From Streptomyces anulatus (GTDB taxonomy: Bacteria; Actinomycetota; Actinomycetes; Streptomycetales; Streptomycetaceae), in NCBI RefSeq assembly GCF_014650675.1, contig NZ_BMVK01000017.1:62001-126000 (forward strand): DNA of 64,000 nt, in the 5' to 3' direction. A program made the translations under genes and the position numbers. The notes under the pieces are model-generated. The model was given only the letters and a program-made list of their open reading frames with translations. It was not told where the DNA came from and did not search any database. Positions 43,905 to 51,990 of the stretch are shown in pieces (position 1 is the first letter of the stretch; the number at the start of each line of letters is the position of its first letter).

Positions 43905-44564
43905 ATGGATCTCATGGATCACATGGACCTCCGGCACTGGCCCCTCTACGGGCTTCGCCTCCGTACGCCGCGCCTCGAACTGCGGCTGCCCGGCCTCGGA
44001 CTCGTGGACGAGCTGGCCTCGGTGGCGGCCCACGGGGTGCACGACCCGGACCGTATGCCGTTCAACGTGCCGTGGACCGACGGGACCCCCGACGAGGTGG
44101 GGCGGGCGGTGCTCCAGCATGTGCTGGGGACCGTGGCCGGCTGGTCCGTACAGGACTGGACGCTCAGCCTGGCCGTCCTCCACGGGGGGAAGGTCATCGG
44201 GCGGCAGGACCTGATGGGGCGGGGGTTCGGGGTGCGACGGCAGGCGGAGACCGGGTCGTGGCTCGGGCTCCCGTACCAGGGTCAGGGCTTCGGTACGGAG
44301 ATGCGCGCCGCCGCCCTCCACCTCGCGTTCGCCGGGCTCGGCGCGCGGTACGCCGTCTCTGCCGCCATGACCGACAACCCCCGTTCGCTCGGGGTCTCGC
44401 GGCGGCTCGGATACCTGGACGACGGCCTGGAGACGGATGTCGTGCGCGGGGCTGCCGTCACCCTGCGGCGGCTGCGCCTGGACCGGGCCCGGTGGGAGGC
44501 GCACCGGAGCGTGGACGTGACCGTGGAGGGACTCGACGCCTGCCGGGCTGAGTTCGGGGTCTGA
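43905..44564 (+). CDS. GNAT acetyltransferase (RimJ/RimL type)
   Basis: A 219-residue GNAT protein. The signature LRTPRLELRLPGLGLVDELASVA is the N-terminal strand-helix; GSWLGLPYQGQGFGTEMRAAALHLAF is the acetyl-CoA loop; ARYAVSAAMTDNPRSLGVSRRLGY is the C-terminal motif B. Three ATGs lie within 19 bases (43905, 43914, 43923); the first is used here. Not linked to a pathway by neighbours. Confidence 0.8.
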   Translation: MDLMDHMDLRHWPLYGLRLRTPRLELRLPGLGLVDELASVAAHGVHDPDRMPFNVPWTDGTPDEVGRAVLQHVLGTVAGWSVQDWTLSLAVLHGGKVIGRQDLMGRGFGVRRQAETGSWLGLPYQGQGFGTEMRAAALHLAFAGLGARYAVSAAMTDNPRSLGVSRRLGYLDDGLETDVVRGAAVTLRRLRLDRARWEAHRSVDVTVEGLDACRAEFGV

Positions 44565-44685
44565 GGCGGCCCTTCCCGGTTCCGGTCGTACAACCCTTCG
44601 CCCCCGGCACGGGTCTTCGCTGTGTCGTCGGCAGCCGTGCCCCGGTCACGGACACGGCCCTGAACCGCAGGAGCAGCAGCCCTTC

Positions 44686-46110
44686 ATGATCCAGTCCTCT
44701 CTCCTCCCCCGCGCCCGCACCTCCCGTGGACGCCTCCCCCGCCTCCGCGCGGCGTCGGTCGCCGCGGGCGTCGTGCTCGCCGTCTGCCCGGCCCCGCTTC
44801 TGCTGGCCGCTCCGGCGTCGGCCGCCGCCGCCAAGCACTACGACGACTTCAACGGGGACGGCTACCGCGACCTGGCCTTGCCGTACGCGTACAACGGCAT
44901 CGTCGACGGCACGGTCTCCTTCTCGGGCGGCGCGGTGCTCGTCACCTTCGGCGGCCCGAAGGGGCTGACCACGAAGACGCAGCTCGTCCACCAGGACTCG
45001 CCCGGGGTCCCCGGAGCCGGGGAGGACAACGACCAGTTCGGCGGGGCGCTGGCCAGTGCGGACCTGGACCGGGACGGGTACGCGGACCTCGTCGTGGGCA
45101 ATCCGAGCGAGGAGTCCGGGAAGACGCCCGTCGGCTCGGTCACCGTCGTGTGGGGCTCAGCCAAGGGACTCAAGGGCGGAACAGCCCTGCCCCGCAAGGG
45201 CGGTGGCGGGTTCGGCAGGGACATCGCGACCGGTGACTTCAACGGGGACGGCCGGCCCGACATCGCGACCGTCAGCGCCAGTGACGTCCTGCTGTACCGG
45301 GGCGGGTTCACCAAGTCCGGCGGCCTCGGCAAGGTCAGCGTGTACGACCGGGAGGGGCAGGGCTGGTACGCCGACAGCCTGGCGGCCGGGAAGGTCACCG
45401 GTGACGGGAAGACCGACCTGGTCGTCGTCGGGGTCCGGGGCATCGGCAGCACGTTCAGGACCGAGGCGTGGTTCCTGAAGGGCGCCGCCGCCGGTCTCTC
45501 CTCCGGACCGGCCAAGGTCATCGACAGCAAGCCGCACGAACGGCTCGACGCGGTCATCGGCGACTTCGACCGGAACGGTTACGGAGACATCGCCGTCGGC
45601 AATCCGAACGCGAGCGGCGGCCGGGGCTCGGTCACCCTCTGGTACGGGGCCTCGGCCGGGCCGGGATCGCGGAGCCTCTCCTTCAGCCAGTCGACGGCCG
45701 GGATCACGGGGGCCTCGGAGGCGGACGACGCGTTCGGCACGTCGCTGGCGGCAGGGGACGCCGACGGGGACGGGTACGGGGACCTCGCGGTCGGCGTACC
45801 GGGCGAGACGGTCGGGAAGAAGAGCGCGTCCGGCGCGGCGTATCTGTTCCGAGGCGGTTCGGGCGGGCTCAAGGGGTCGCGTTCCGCCGTGTTCGACAAG
45901 ACGCTGCCGGGGGTGGCCGGGGGCACGGCGGCCCAGGACTACTTCGGCTACGACCTGCGGCTGCGGGATCTCGACCGGAACGGGCGCGCCGATCTGGCGG
46001 TCGCGGTGCCGGGCGGGAACACGGTGCGGATCCTGCCCGGGGCGAAGGGCGGCGTGACGGGCGCCGGTTCGATCGTGCTGCGGGAGACCGGGGCGGATCT
46101 GCCGGAGTAG
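44686..46110 (+). CDS. Secreted FG-GAP/VCBS repeat protein (paralogue)
   Basis: A 474-residue secreted beta-propeller, the same length as the paralogue at 8490. A twin-arginine-poor Sec signal covers residues 1-48 (RLRAASVAAGVVLAVCPAPLLLAAPASAAAA). Seven calcium-loop motifs follow: DFNGDGYRD, DLDRDGYAD, DFNGDGRPD, KVTGDGKTD, DFDRNGYGD, DADGDGYGD and DLDRNGRAD. It occupies the place where desE is expected relative to desF, but it is not a siderophore-binding lipoprotein. Confidence 0.85.
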   Translation: MIQSSLLPRARTSRGRLPRLRAASVAAGVVLAVCPAPLLLAAPASAAAAKHYDDFNGDGYRDLALPYAYNGIVDGTVSFSGGAVLVTFGGPKGLTTKTQLVHQDSPGVPGAGEDNDQFGGALASADLDRDGYADLVVGNPSEESGKTPVGSVTVVWGSAKGLKGGTALPRKGGGGFGRDIATGDFNGDGRPDIATVSASDVLLYRGGFTKSGGLGKVSVYDREGQGWYADSLAAGKVTGDGKTDLVVVGVRGIGSTFRTEAWFLKGAAAGLSSGPAKVIDSKPHERLDAVIGDFDRNGYGDIAVGNPNASGGRGSVTLWYGASAGPGSRSLSFSQSTAGITGASEADDAFGTSLAAGDADGDGYGDLAVGVPGETVGKKSASGAAYLFRGGSGGLKGSRSAVFDKTLPGVAGGTAAQDYFGYDLRLRDLDRNGRADLAVAVPGGNTVRILPGAKGGVTGAGSIVLRETGADLPE

Positions 46111-46140
46111 ACGCGGGCGTCACACCACTCCTCCGGGAAG

Positions 46141-46159
46141 CAAGGATAGGCTAACCTTC
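46141..46159 (+). promoter_or_regulatory. Iron box (DmdR1/IdeR type) before desF
   Basis: CAAGGATAGGCTAACCTTC matches the iron-box pattern TTAGGTTAGGCTAACCTAA at 14 of 19 bases, including the whole TAGGCTAACCT core. It ends 70 bases before the desF start. Iron-loaded DmdR1 is expected to repress desF here. Confidence 0.7.
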
Positions 46160-46229
46160 CTTCGGATCGCCCCAGTCGGAAGCCGGGCCCGTCCGTCCGC
46201 CGCTCCGGCTCGTCCCGGAGGAGCCCCCG

Positions 46230-47111
46230 TTGACGCCGACGACCGCCACCGCCCCCGAAGTCGCCCCGTTCCGGCCCTTCGAGCTGATCGTTCTGCGGAC
46301 CAGGCGGCTGGGCCCGTCCATCCTCCGGATCACGCTGGGCGGGCCGGGAGCCGACGGCTTCAGCGGCGGGGGCCGCGACCAGAGCCTGTCGGTCCTGCTG
46401 CCCCGCCCGGGTCAGAGCGAGGCACTGCCCCGGCCGGGTCGGAGCGAGGCACTGGCCCCGGCGGGCGGGGGCGGGGCCTGGCACGATAAATGGCGGGCAC
46501 TGCCCGAGGACGAACGGGCGGTGCCGCGTTCGTATGCCGTACGGGCCCAGCGGCTGCGGGCGGACGGCTCCACCGAGGTCGACCTCGACTTCGTGCTGCA
46601 CGACGCCGGCGGCCCCGGCTGCCGCTGGGCGCTGGCGGCCGCCCCCGGCGACCGGCTCGCGGTGCTGGGCCCCACCGAGGCGGACAACACCGCCGTACGC
46701 TTCCGGCCGCCGGCCGACACCGACTGGGTACTGATCCGGGCCGACGAGACCGCCCTGCCCGCCGCGGCCGCCGCCCTGGAGTGGCTGCCCGCGGGGCTGC
46801 CGGCCCGGGTCTGGCTGGAGGTCCCGTGCACCGAGGACCGCCAGGCGTTGAACACCGCGGCGAAGGCCCGGATCAGCTGGCTCGTCCGGAACGAGGGGGC
46901 CGCCTGCGGCGTGGAGACCGTGCGCGCTGCCGAGTTGCCCGGGGGCACGCCGTACGCGTGGATCGCGGGCGAGGCGTCCGGGGTGCGGGCGCTGCGCCAT
47001 CACCTCGTCCATGAGCGGGGCTTCGACCGTGAGCGGGTGATGTCCGCCGCGTACTGGCGGCGTGGACTCCCCGAGGAGCAGCTGCGGAGGGCGGAAGCGG
47101 AACCACGATGA
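46230..47111 (+). CDS. desF: Siderophore-interacting FAD reductase (DesF-like)
   Basis: A 293-residue ferric-siderophore reductase of the SIP family. The FAD-binding PRSYAVRAQRLRA (residues about 89-101), DFVLHDAGGPGCRWALAA and the NAD(P)H-domain LIRADETALPAAAAALEWLP and YAWIAGEASGVRALRHHL are present. It reduces Fe(III) from imported siderophore. Start is TTG 46230 with GGAGGAG six bases before it. The N-terminus has a tandem nine-residue repeat (LPRPGQSEA/LPRPGRSEA, bases 46398-46451). desABCD follows after an inserted gene. Confidence 0.85.
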   Translation: MTPTTATAPEVAPFRPFELIVLRTRRLGPSILRITLGGPGADGFSGGGRDQSLSVLLPRPGQSEALPRPGRSEALAPAGGGGAWHDKWRALPEDERAVPRSYAVRAQRLRADGSTEVDLDFVLHDAGGPGCRWALAAAPGDRLAVLGPTEADNTAVRFRPPADTDWVLIRADETALPAAAAALEWLPAGLPARVWLEVPCTEDRQALNTAAKARISWLVRNEGAACGVETVRAAELPGGTPYAWIAGEASGVRALRHHLVHERGFDRERVMSAAYWRRGLPEEQLRRAEAEPR

Positions 47112-47140
47112 CCGTGAAGTGACGGCCGCCACCGGCGGGG

Positions 47141-47212
47141 GGGGTGGCCCGTCCGAGGTTCACCCGTTCCGGTGGTCGTCCCCGGAACGCCGCCCGACGA
47201 CGCGGGCCACCC
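47141..47212. terminator. Nested hairpin after desF
   Basis: GGGTGGCCCG (47141-47150) pairs with CGGGCCACCC (47203-47212); inside, CGTTCCGG (47165-47172) pairs with CCGGAACG (47182-47189). The 275-base gap downstream of desF holds this structure and no gene. It could end desF transcription. Confidence 0.5.
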
Positions 47213-47386
47213 GTGATCGCCCCGGTGGCCACCCACCGCACATGCCCTGCCTCCGGGCGCGGCGGGGGCTCGGGCCGTCAAGGTCGGCGTGGCTGTGACG
47301 GTGACACGCAGCGATATGCGTAACCCTGAGTCATGGAACGCGAGAAGCGCGGACCCTGCGAAGTGTTTGCCACTGGAGGCGAAAGA

Positions 47387-48373
47387 GTGTCACGTCAGCG
47401 TCTGAGGCTGGGAGTACTGGCCCTTGCGGCACTGGTTCTGTCAGGTCCCGCGGTTGCCCCGACCGCGGCGGTAACCTCCTGGCCGGTCACCGCGGGCATC
47501 CACGGGCAGGCCGTCCTGGCGGGTCCGTCGGCCGACGAGGACCCGGGCTATCTCAAGAGGCGTCAGAAGGCCCAGGCCGAGGGACTCATCGATGCCGACG
47601 GCAGAGTCCCGGGAAGTCAGAGCGAGGGGGGCCGCGCATGGCCACACGATGACACGGGATACCGCATCCAGCCCCGGGACCTGGAATTCCTCGGACTGAC
47701 GCAGCAGCAGGTCAGGTGGTGGCGGCACTATCGGGCTCCGCTGGGTACGACTCCCCACCAGTTCAAGCGCATGTCGGCTTCCCTGTTCAAGGTCCTGTGC
47801 TCCGCCTGCGAGCGCCCCCAGGACTATGACGTACGGCTCCAGGGATCATGGGCGTTCTTCTTCTCGGGCCGCCACAAGGACTTCCCGACCGAACGGGACC
47901 TGGCGGGGCAGCCGGTGGCGCAGGCGAGGTTCCAGGAGTGGATGGGCTCCACACCCCTCGCCGAGCGCCCGGCGCGCCGCCCGTTCGACGCGTTGCACAA
48001 GCTGGGGATGCTCGACGAGAACGGGAAGCCGTTCGGACCCAGCGACGGGGACTTCCATATCTCGTCCGACCTCATGGTGGCCGAGGCCCGCGCGAAGTGG
48101 GATGAGCTGAAGAGCGCGGGAAAGCTCAGCGATGAGGACATCCGCAAGGGATTCGTCCATCAGAAGTACAGCTTCATCAACCGGACGGCGGTCCGGGAGG
48201 CCTTCCCGGAGCTCGAAAAGTGGTCGACCGTATGGGAGGAGCGGCTGGGCCGACCCATCGCACCGTCGCTGTTCCCCAGCTCCGGTCCTCCCGACAAGTC
48301 CCAGGAGGGGAACGGGGTCTCCACTCACTACCGGGACTCCGACTGGGTGGTGACCAACCCGTCGAAGCACTGA
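47387..48373 (+). CDS. Unknown secreted protein inserted between desF and desA
   Basis: A 328-residue exported protein. The signal peptide covers about residues 1-32 (SRQRLRLGVLALAALVLSGPAVAPTAAV). The mature part is unknown to me. It has an ordered, toxin- or enzyme-like look: QQQVRWWRHYRAPLG, DVRLQGSWAFFFSGRHKDFP (residues about 147-166) and DGDFHISSDLMVAEARAKWDEL. The LQGS..FFSG block recalls nucleotidyltransferase-fold Gly-Ser motifs, a weak idea only. GTG 47387 has GGAGG seven bases before it. It has its own terminator, so it is not part of the des transcript. Confidence 0.6.
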   Translation: MSRQRLRLGVLALAALVLSGPAVAPTAAVTSWPVTAGIHGQAVLAGPSADEDPGYLKRRQKAQAEGLIDADGRVPGSQSEGGRAWPHDDTGYRIQPRDLEFLGLTQQQVRWWRHYRAPLGTTPHQFKRMSASLFKVLCSACERPQDYDVRLQGSWAFFFSGRHKDFPTERDLAGQPVAQARFQEWMGSTPLAERPARRPFDALHKLGMLDENGKPFGPSDGDFHISSDLMVAEARAKWDELKSAGKLSDEDIRKGFVHQKYSFINRTAVREAFPELEKWSTVWEERLGRPIAPSLFPSSGPPDKSQEGNGVSTHYRDSDWVVTNPSKH

Positions 48374-48444
48374 GCCGGCACCGCCCCGGCCGGTCGGTCG
48401 GGGCGCGGTCCACGCACCGGACCTGAACGCCGTACACGCTCCTC

Positions 48445-48484
48445 GGCCGCCGCCGCTCCCGTTCCGACGGGGGCGGCGGCGGCC
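48445..48484 (+). terminator. Terminator after the unknown secreted protein
   Basis: GGCCGCCGCCGCTCCC (48445-48460) pairs with GGGGGCGGCGGCGGCC (48469-48484), a 16-base stem with one G-T pair and loop GTTCCGAC, 71 bases after the stop. It isolates the gene from desA. Confidence 0.75.
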
Positions 48485-48524
48485 GTTTGCGCGGATGGCT
48501 GCGGGCGGCGGCCTCAGGGCCGCC

Positions 48525-48600
48525 GAGGGGGGTGAGGGGGGCGGGGGGGTGAGGGGGGCGGGGGGGTGAGGGGGGTGAGGGGGGTGAGGGGGGTGAGGGG
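48525..48600. repeat. G-rich tandem repeat upstream of desA
   Basis: A run of GGGGGGTGA-type units: two TGAGGGGGGCGGGGGGG copies, then about five TGAGGGGGG copies, ending 16 bases before the iron box. Four or more G runs of six or seven make a G-quadruplex very likely on this strand. Slippage could change the distance to upstream sequences. The 341-base gap before desA otherwise holds only the terminator and the iron box. Confidence 0.85.
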
Positions 48601-48616
48601 AACGATCGATTCCGAG

Positions 48617-48635
48617 TTAGGTTAGGCTCGCCTTA
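48617..48635 (+). promoter_or_regulatory. Iron box before desA
   Basis: TTAGGTTAGGCTCGCCTTA matches the Streptomyces iron box TTAGGTTAGGCTCACCTAA at 17 of 19. DmdR1 bound to iron should shut down desABCD here. It is 79 bases before the chosen desA start. Confidence 0.85.
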
Positions 48636-48714
48636 CTTCGGCATCGCGCCCTCGTCCCCCCTTCCTGCCCGGAGGGCCGCGATGAAGTTCCCCTCACCCG
48701 GGAGGACCCCCTAC

Positions 48715-50163
48715 ATGCGTGCGCACCTGCTCAACAGCACGACCGCGGAGCACTATCGGAACACCGTCTCCGCAGGAGTGGAACGGGTCGCGGCCACGCT
48801 CGCCGCCACCGAGCGCCCCTTCAGCGGGATCGGTGTCGACGAGCTCTCCCCTCTCGTCGACGCGATCGACCTCGACCGGCCGCTGGGCGACGCCGCCGCG
48901 GCCCTCGACGAGCTGGGCGAGGTCTACCTCCGTGACGCCGTCTACTTCCACCACCCCCGCTACCTGGGCCACCTCAACTGCCCGGTCGTCATACCCGCCG
49001 TGCTCGGCGAGGCCGTGCTCTCCGCGATCAACTCCTCCCTGGACACCTGGGACCAGAGCGCGGGCGGCACCCTCATCGAGCGCCGGCTGATCGACTGGAC
49101 CACCGAGCGGATCGGGCTCGGACCGGCCGCCGACGGGATCTTCACCAGCGGCGGCACACAGTCCAACCTCCAGGCCCTGCTGCTGGCGCGGGAGGAGGCG
49201 AAGATCCGGCCGGAGCACCTCACCCGGCTGCGGATCTTCACCTCCGAGTGCAGCCACTTCAGCGTGCAGAAGTCCGCCAAACTCCTCGGCCTCGGCCCGG
49301 ACGCCGTCGTCTCCGTGCCCGTGGACCGCGACAAGCGGATGCAGACCGTGGCCCTCGCCCGCGCACTGGAACAGTGCGTCGCCGAGGGGGCCGTCCCGAT
49401 GGCCGTCGTCGCCACCGCCGGCACCACGGACTTCGGCTCCATCGACCCGCTGCCCGAGATCGCCGCCCTGTGTGAGCAGTTCGCCGTCTGGATGCATGTG
49501 GACGCCGCGTACGGCTGCGGGCTGCTCGCCTCCCGTGAGCGCGGCGGGCTGCTGAGAGGCATCGCGCACGCCGACTCGGTCACCGTGGACTACCACAAGT
49601 CCTTCTTCCAGCCCGTGAGTTCATCGGCCGCCCTGGTCCGCGACCGGGCGACCCTGCGCCACGCGACGTACCACGCGGAGTATCTGAACCCGCGCCGGAT
49701 GGCCGAGGAGCGGATCCCCAACCAGGTCGACAAGTCCCTCCAGACGACCCGCCGGTTCGACGCGCTCAAGCTGTGGATGACGCTGCGCGTCATGGGTGCG
49801 GACGGCATCGGCGAGCTGTTCGACGAGGTCTGCGACCTGGCCGCCGAGGGCTGGCAGCTGCTCGCCGCCGACCCGCGCTTCGACGTGGTCGTCGAGCCGC
49901 AGCTCTCCACGCTCGTCTTCCGCTACATCCCGGCCGGTGTCACCTCCCCCGACGAGATCGACCGCGCCAACCTCCACGCCCGCAAGGCGCTGTTCACCTC
50001 CGGCGAGGCGATCGTCGCGGGCACCAAGGTGGGCGACCGCCAGTACCTGAAGTTCACCCTGCTCAACCCCGAAACGACCGTGCGGGACATCGCCGCGGTC
50101 CTCGATCTGATCTCCGGCCACGCCGAGAAGTACCTGGGAGACTCCCTTGACCGCGCTTCCTGA
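48715..50163 (+). CDS. desA: DesA lysine decarboxylase
   Basis: A 482-residue PLP enzyme that makes cadaverine from lysine, first step of desferrioxamine synthesis. The PLP lysine lies in DYHKSFFQPVSSS; other hallmarks are FTSGGTQSNLQALLLAREEAK, VVATAGTTDFGSIDPL and HVDAAYGCGLL. Two starts have ribosome sites: ATG 48682 (GGAGG) and ATG 48715 (GGGAGGA). The second gives MRAHLLNSTTAEHYR, which fits the known DesA start and length. Its end overlaps desB by 17 bases. Confidence 0.92.
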   Translation: MRAHLLNSTTAEHYRNTVSAGVERVAATLAATERPFSGIGVDELSPLVDAIDLDRPLGDAAAALDELGEVYLRDAVYFHHPRYLGHLNCPVVIPAVLGEAVLSAINSSLDTWDQSAGGTLIERRLIDWTTERIGLGPAADGIFTSGGTQSNLQALLLAREEAKIRPEHLTRLRIFTSECSHFSVQKSAKLLGLGPDAVVSVPVDRDKRMQTVALARALEQCVAEGAVPMAVVATAGTTDFGSIDPLPEIAALCEQFAVWMHVDAAYGCGLLASRERGGLLRGIAHADSVTVDYHKSFFQPVSSSAALVRDRATLRHATYHAEYLNPRRMAEERIPNQVDKSLQTTRRFDALKLWMTLRVMGADGIGELFDEVCDLAAEGWQLLAADPRFDVVVEPQLSTLVFRYIPAGVTSPDEIDRANLHARKALFTSGEAIVAGTKVGDRQYLKFTLLNPETTVRDIAAVLDLISGHAEKYLGDSLDRAS

Positions 50164-51424
50164 ACCCCACGACTTCATCGGGATCGGGCTCGGCCCGTTC
50201 AACCTCGGCCTGGCCTGCCTGACCGAGCCGATCGACGAGCTGAACGGCGTCTTCCTGGAGTCCAAGCCGGACTTCGAGTGGCACGCCGGGATGTTCCTCG
50301 AAGGGGCCCATCTCCAGACGCCGTTCATGTCGGACCTGGTCACCATGGCCGACCCGACCTCGCCGTACTCGTTCCTGAACTACCTCAAGGAGCGCGGCCG
50401 GCTCTACTCCTTCTACATCCGGGAGAACTTCTACCCGCTGCGGACCGAGTACAACGACTACTGCCGCTGGGCCGCCGCGAAACTGAGCAGCATCCGGTTC
50501 GGCGAGACCGTGGAGACGGTGACGTACGACGAGGGCTCCGAGCTCTACACCGTGCGCACCGCCTCCGGTGAGCTGTTCCGGTCCCGGCACCTGGTCCTCG
50601 GCACCGGCACCCCGCCGCACATTCCCGACGCCTGCCAGGGGCTCGGCGGGGACTTCCTGCACAACTCCCGCTATCTGGCGGGGAAGGCCGAGCTCCAGAA
50701 GAAGAAGTCGATCACCCTGGTCGGCAGCGGGCAGAGCGCGGCGGAGATCTACTACGACCTGCTCTCCGAGATCGACACGTACGGCTACCGGCTCACCTGG
50801 GTCACCCGCTCCCCGCGGTTCTTCCCGCTGGAGTACACCAAGCTGACGCTGGAGATGACCTCCCCGGAGTACATCGACTACTTCCACGCGCTGCCCGAGG
50901 AGACCCGCTACCGGCTGGAGACCGGCCAGAAGGGGCTGTTCAAGGGCATCGACGGGGAGCTGATCGACGCGATCTTCGACCTGCTCTACCAGAAGAACCT
51001 GTCCGGCCCCGCGCCGACCCGGCTGCTGACCAACTCCGCGCTCGTCAGCGCACGTTACGACGAGGAGGGCGGCGCGTACAGCCTTGCCCTGCGCCAGGAG
51101 GAGCAGGGCAAGGACTACTCCCTGACCACCGAGGGCCTGATCCTCGCCACCGGCTACCGGTACGAGGCGCCCGCCTTCCTCGCGCCCATCACCGGGCGGC
51201 TGCGCCACGACAGCCGGGGCCGCTTCGACGTGGCCCGCAACTACAGCATCGACACCACCGGGCGCGGGGTCTTCCTCCAGAACGCCTCGGTGCACACCCA
51301 CTCGATCACCTCGCCCGACCTCGGCATGGGCGCCTACCGCAACGCGTACATCATCGGCGAGCTGCTCGACCGCGAGGTCTACCCGGTCGAGAAGTCCATC
51401 GCCTTCCAGGAGTTCGCCGTATGA
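50147..51424 (+). CDS. desB: DesB cadaverine N-hydroxylase
   Basis: A 425-residue flavin N-monooxygenase that makes N-hydroxycadaverine. FAD motif GIGLGPFN at residues 12-19, NADPH motif VGSGQSAAEIYYDL near 192, and the C-terminal LILATGYRYEAPAFL (ATGY) are all present. TTG start at 50147 with GGGAG six bases upstream, inside desA. The stop overlaps desC. Confidence 0.92.
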   Translation: MTALPEPHDFIGIGLGPFNLGLACLTEPIDELNGVFLESKPDFEWHAGMFLEGAHLQTPFMSDLVTMADPTSPYSFLNYLKERGRLYSFYIRENFYPLRTEYNDYCRWAAAKLSSIRFGETVETVTYDEGSELYTVRTASGELFRSRHLVLGTGTPPHIPDACQGLGGDFLHNSRYLAGKAELQKKKSITLVGSGQSAAEIYYDLLSEIDTYGYRLTWVTRSPRFFPLEYTKLTLEMTSPEYIDYFHALPEETRYRLETGQKGLFKGIDGELIDAIFDLLYQKNLSGPAPTRLLTNSALVSARYDEEGGAYSLALRQEEQGKDYSLTTEGLILATGYRYEAPAFLAPITGRLRHDSRGRFDVARNYSIDTTGRGVFLQNASVHTHSITSPDLGMGAYRNAYIIGELLDREVYPVEKSIAFQEFAV

Positions 51425-51990
51425 GCCGCCCCGGCAACCGACGCCCCGACACACTCGGCGCCTTCGCCGTCCGCCCGCTCGACCCCGCCGTCGACGCCGA
51501 GCTGGTGCACGGCTGGGTGACCCACCCCAAGGCCGCGTTCTGGCTGATGGGCGACGCCGTGCTCGCGGACGTGGAACGGGAGTACCGGGACATCGCCGCC
51601 CACCCCCACCACGACGCGTTCATCGGGCTGCACAACGGCGAACCCTCCTTCCTGATCGAGCGCTACGACCCCACCGAGGTCGAGCTGAAGGGGCTGTACG
51701 AGGCGGAGCCCGGCGACATCGGGATGCACTTCCTGGTCGCCCCCACCGACACCCCGGTGCACGGCTTCACCCGGGCCGTGATCACCGCGGTGATGGATTT
51801 CCTGTTCGCCGACCCGTCGGTGCGCCGGGTCGTCGTCGAGCCCGACGTGACCAACAGCGCCGTGCAGGCCCTCAACAAGGCCGTCGGCTTCGAGGTGCTC
51901 CGGGAGATCGCCAAACCGGAGAAGGACGCTCTGCTCAGCGCCTGCACCCGTGCGCAGTTCGAAGCAGCAACCGGAGGTAACGACCGATGA
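51421..51990 (+). CDS. desC: DesC N-acyltransferase
   Basis: A 189-residue GNAT-type acyltransferase of the IucB/AlcB kind, which acylates N-hydroxycadaverine with succinyl- or acetyl-CoA. Visible blocks are VHGWVTHPKAAFWLMG, PSFLIERYDPTEVELKGLYE and DIGMHFLVAPTDTPVHGFTRAVITAVMDFLF (CoA loop), RRVVVEPDVTNSAVQALNKAVGFE. Four-base overlaps with desB and desD mean coupled translation. Confidence 0.92.
   Translation: MSRPGNRRPDTLGAFAVRPLDPAVDAELVHGWVTHPKAAFWLMGDAVLADVEREYRDIAAHPHHDAFIGLHNGEPSFLIERYDPTEVELKGLYEAEPGDIGMHFLVAPTDTPVHGFTRAVITAVMDFLFADPSVRRVVVEPDVTNSAVQALNKAVGFEVLREIAKPEKDALLSACTRAQFEAATGGNDR

Noticed and set aside
48682..48714. Upstream desA start at ATG 48682
   Set aside because: It has a ribosome site but adds 11 residues not seen in known DesA; kept as an alternative.
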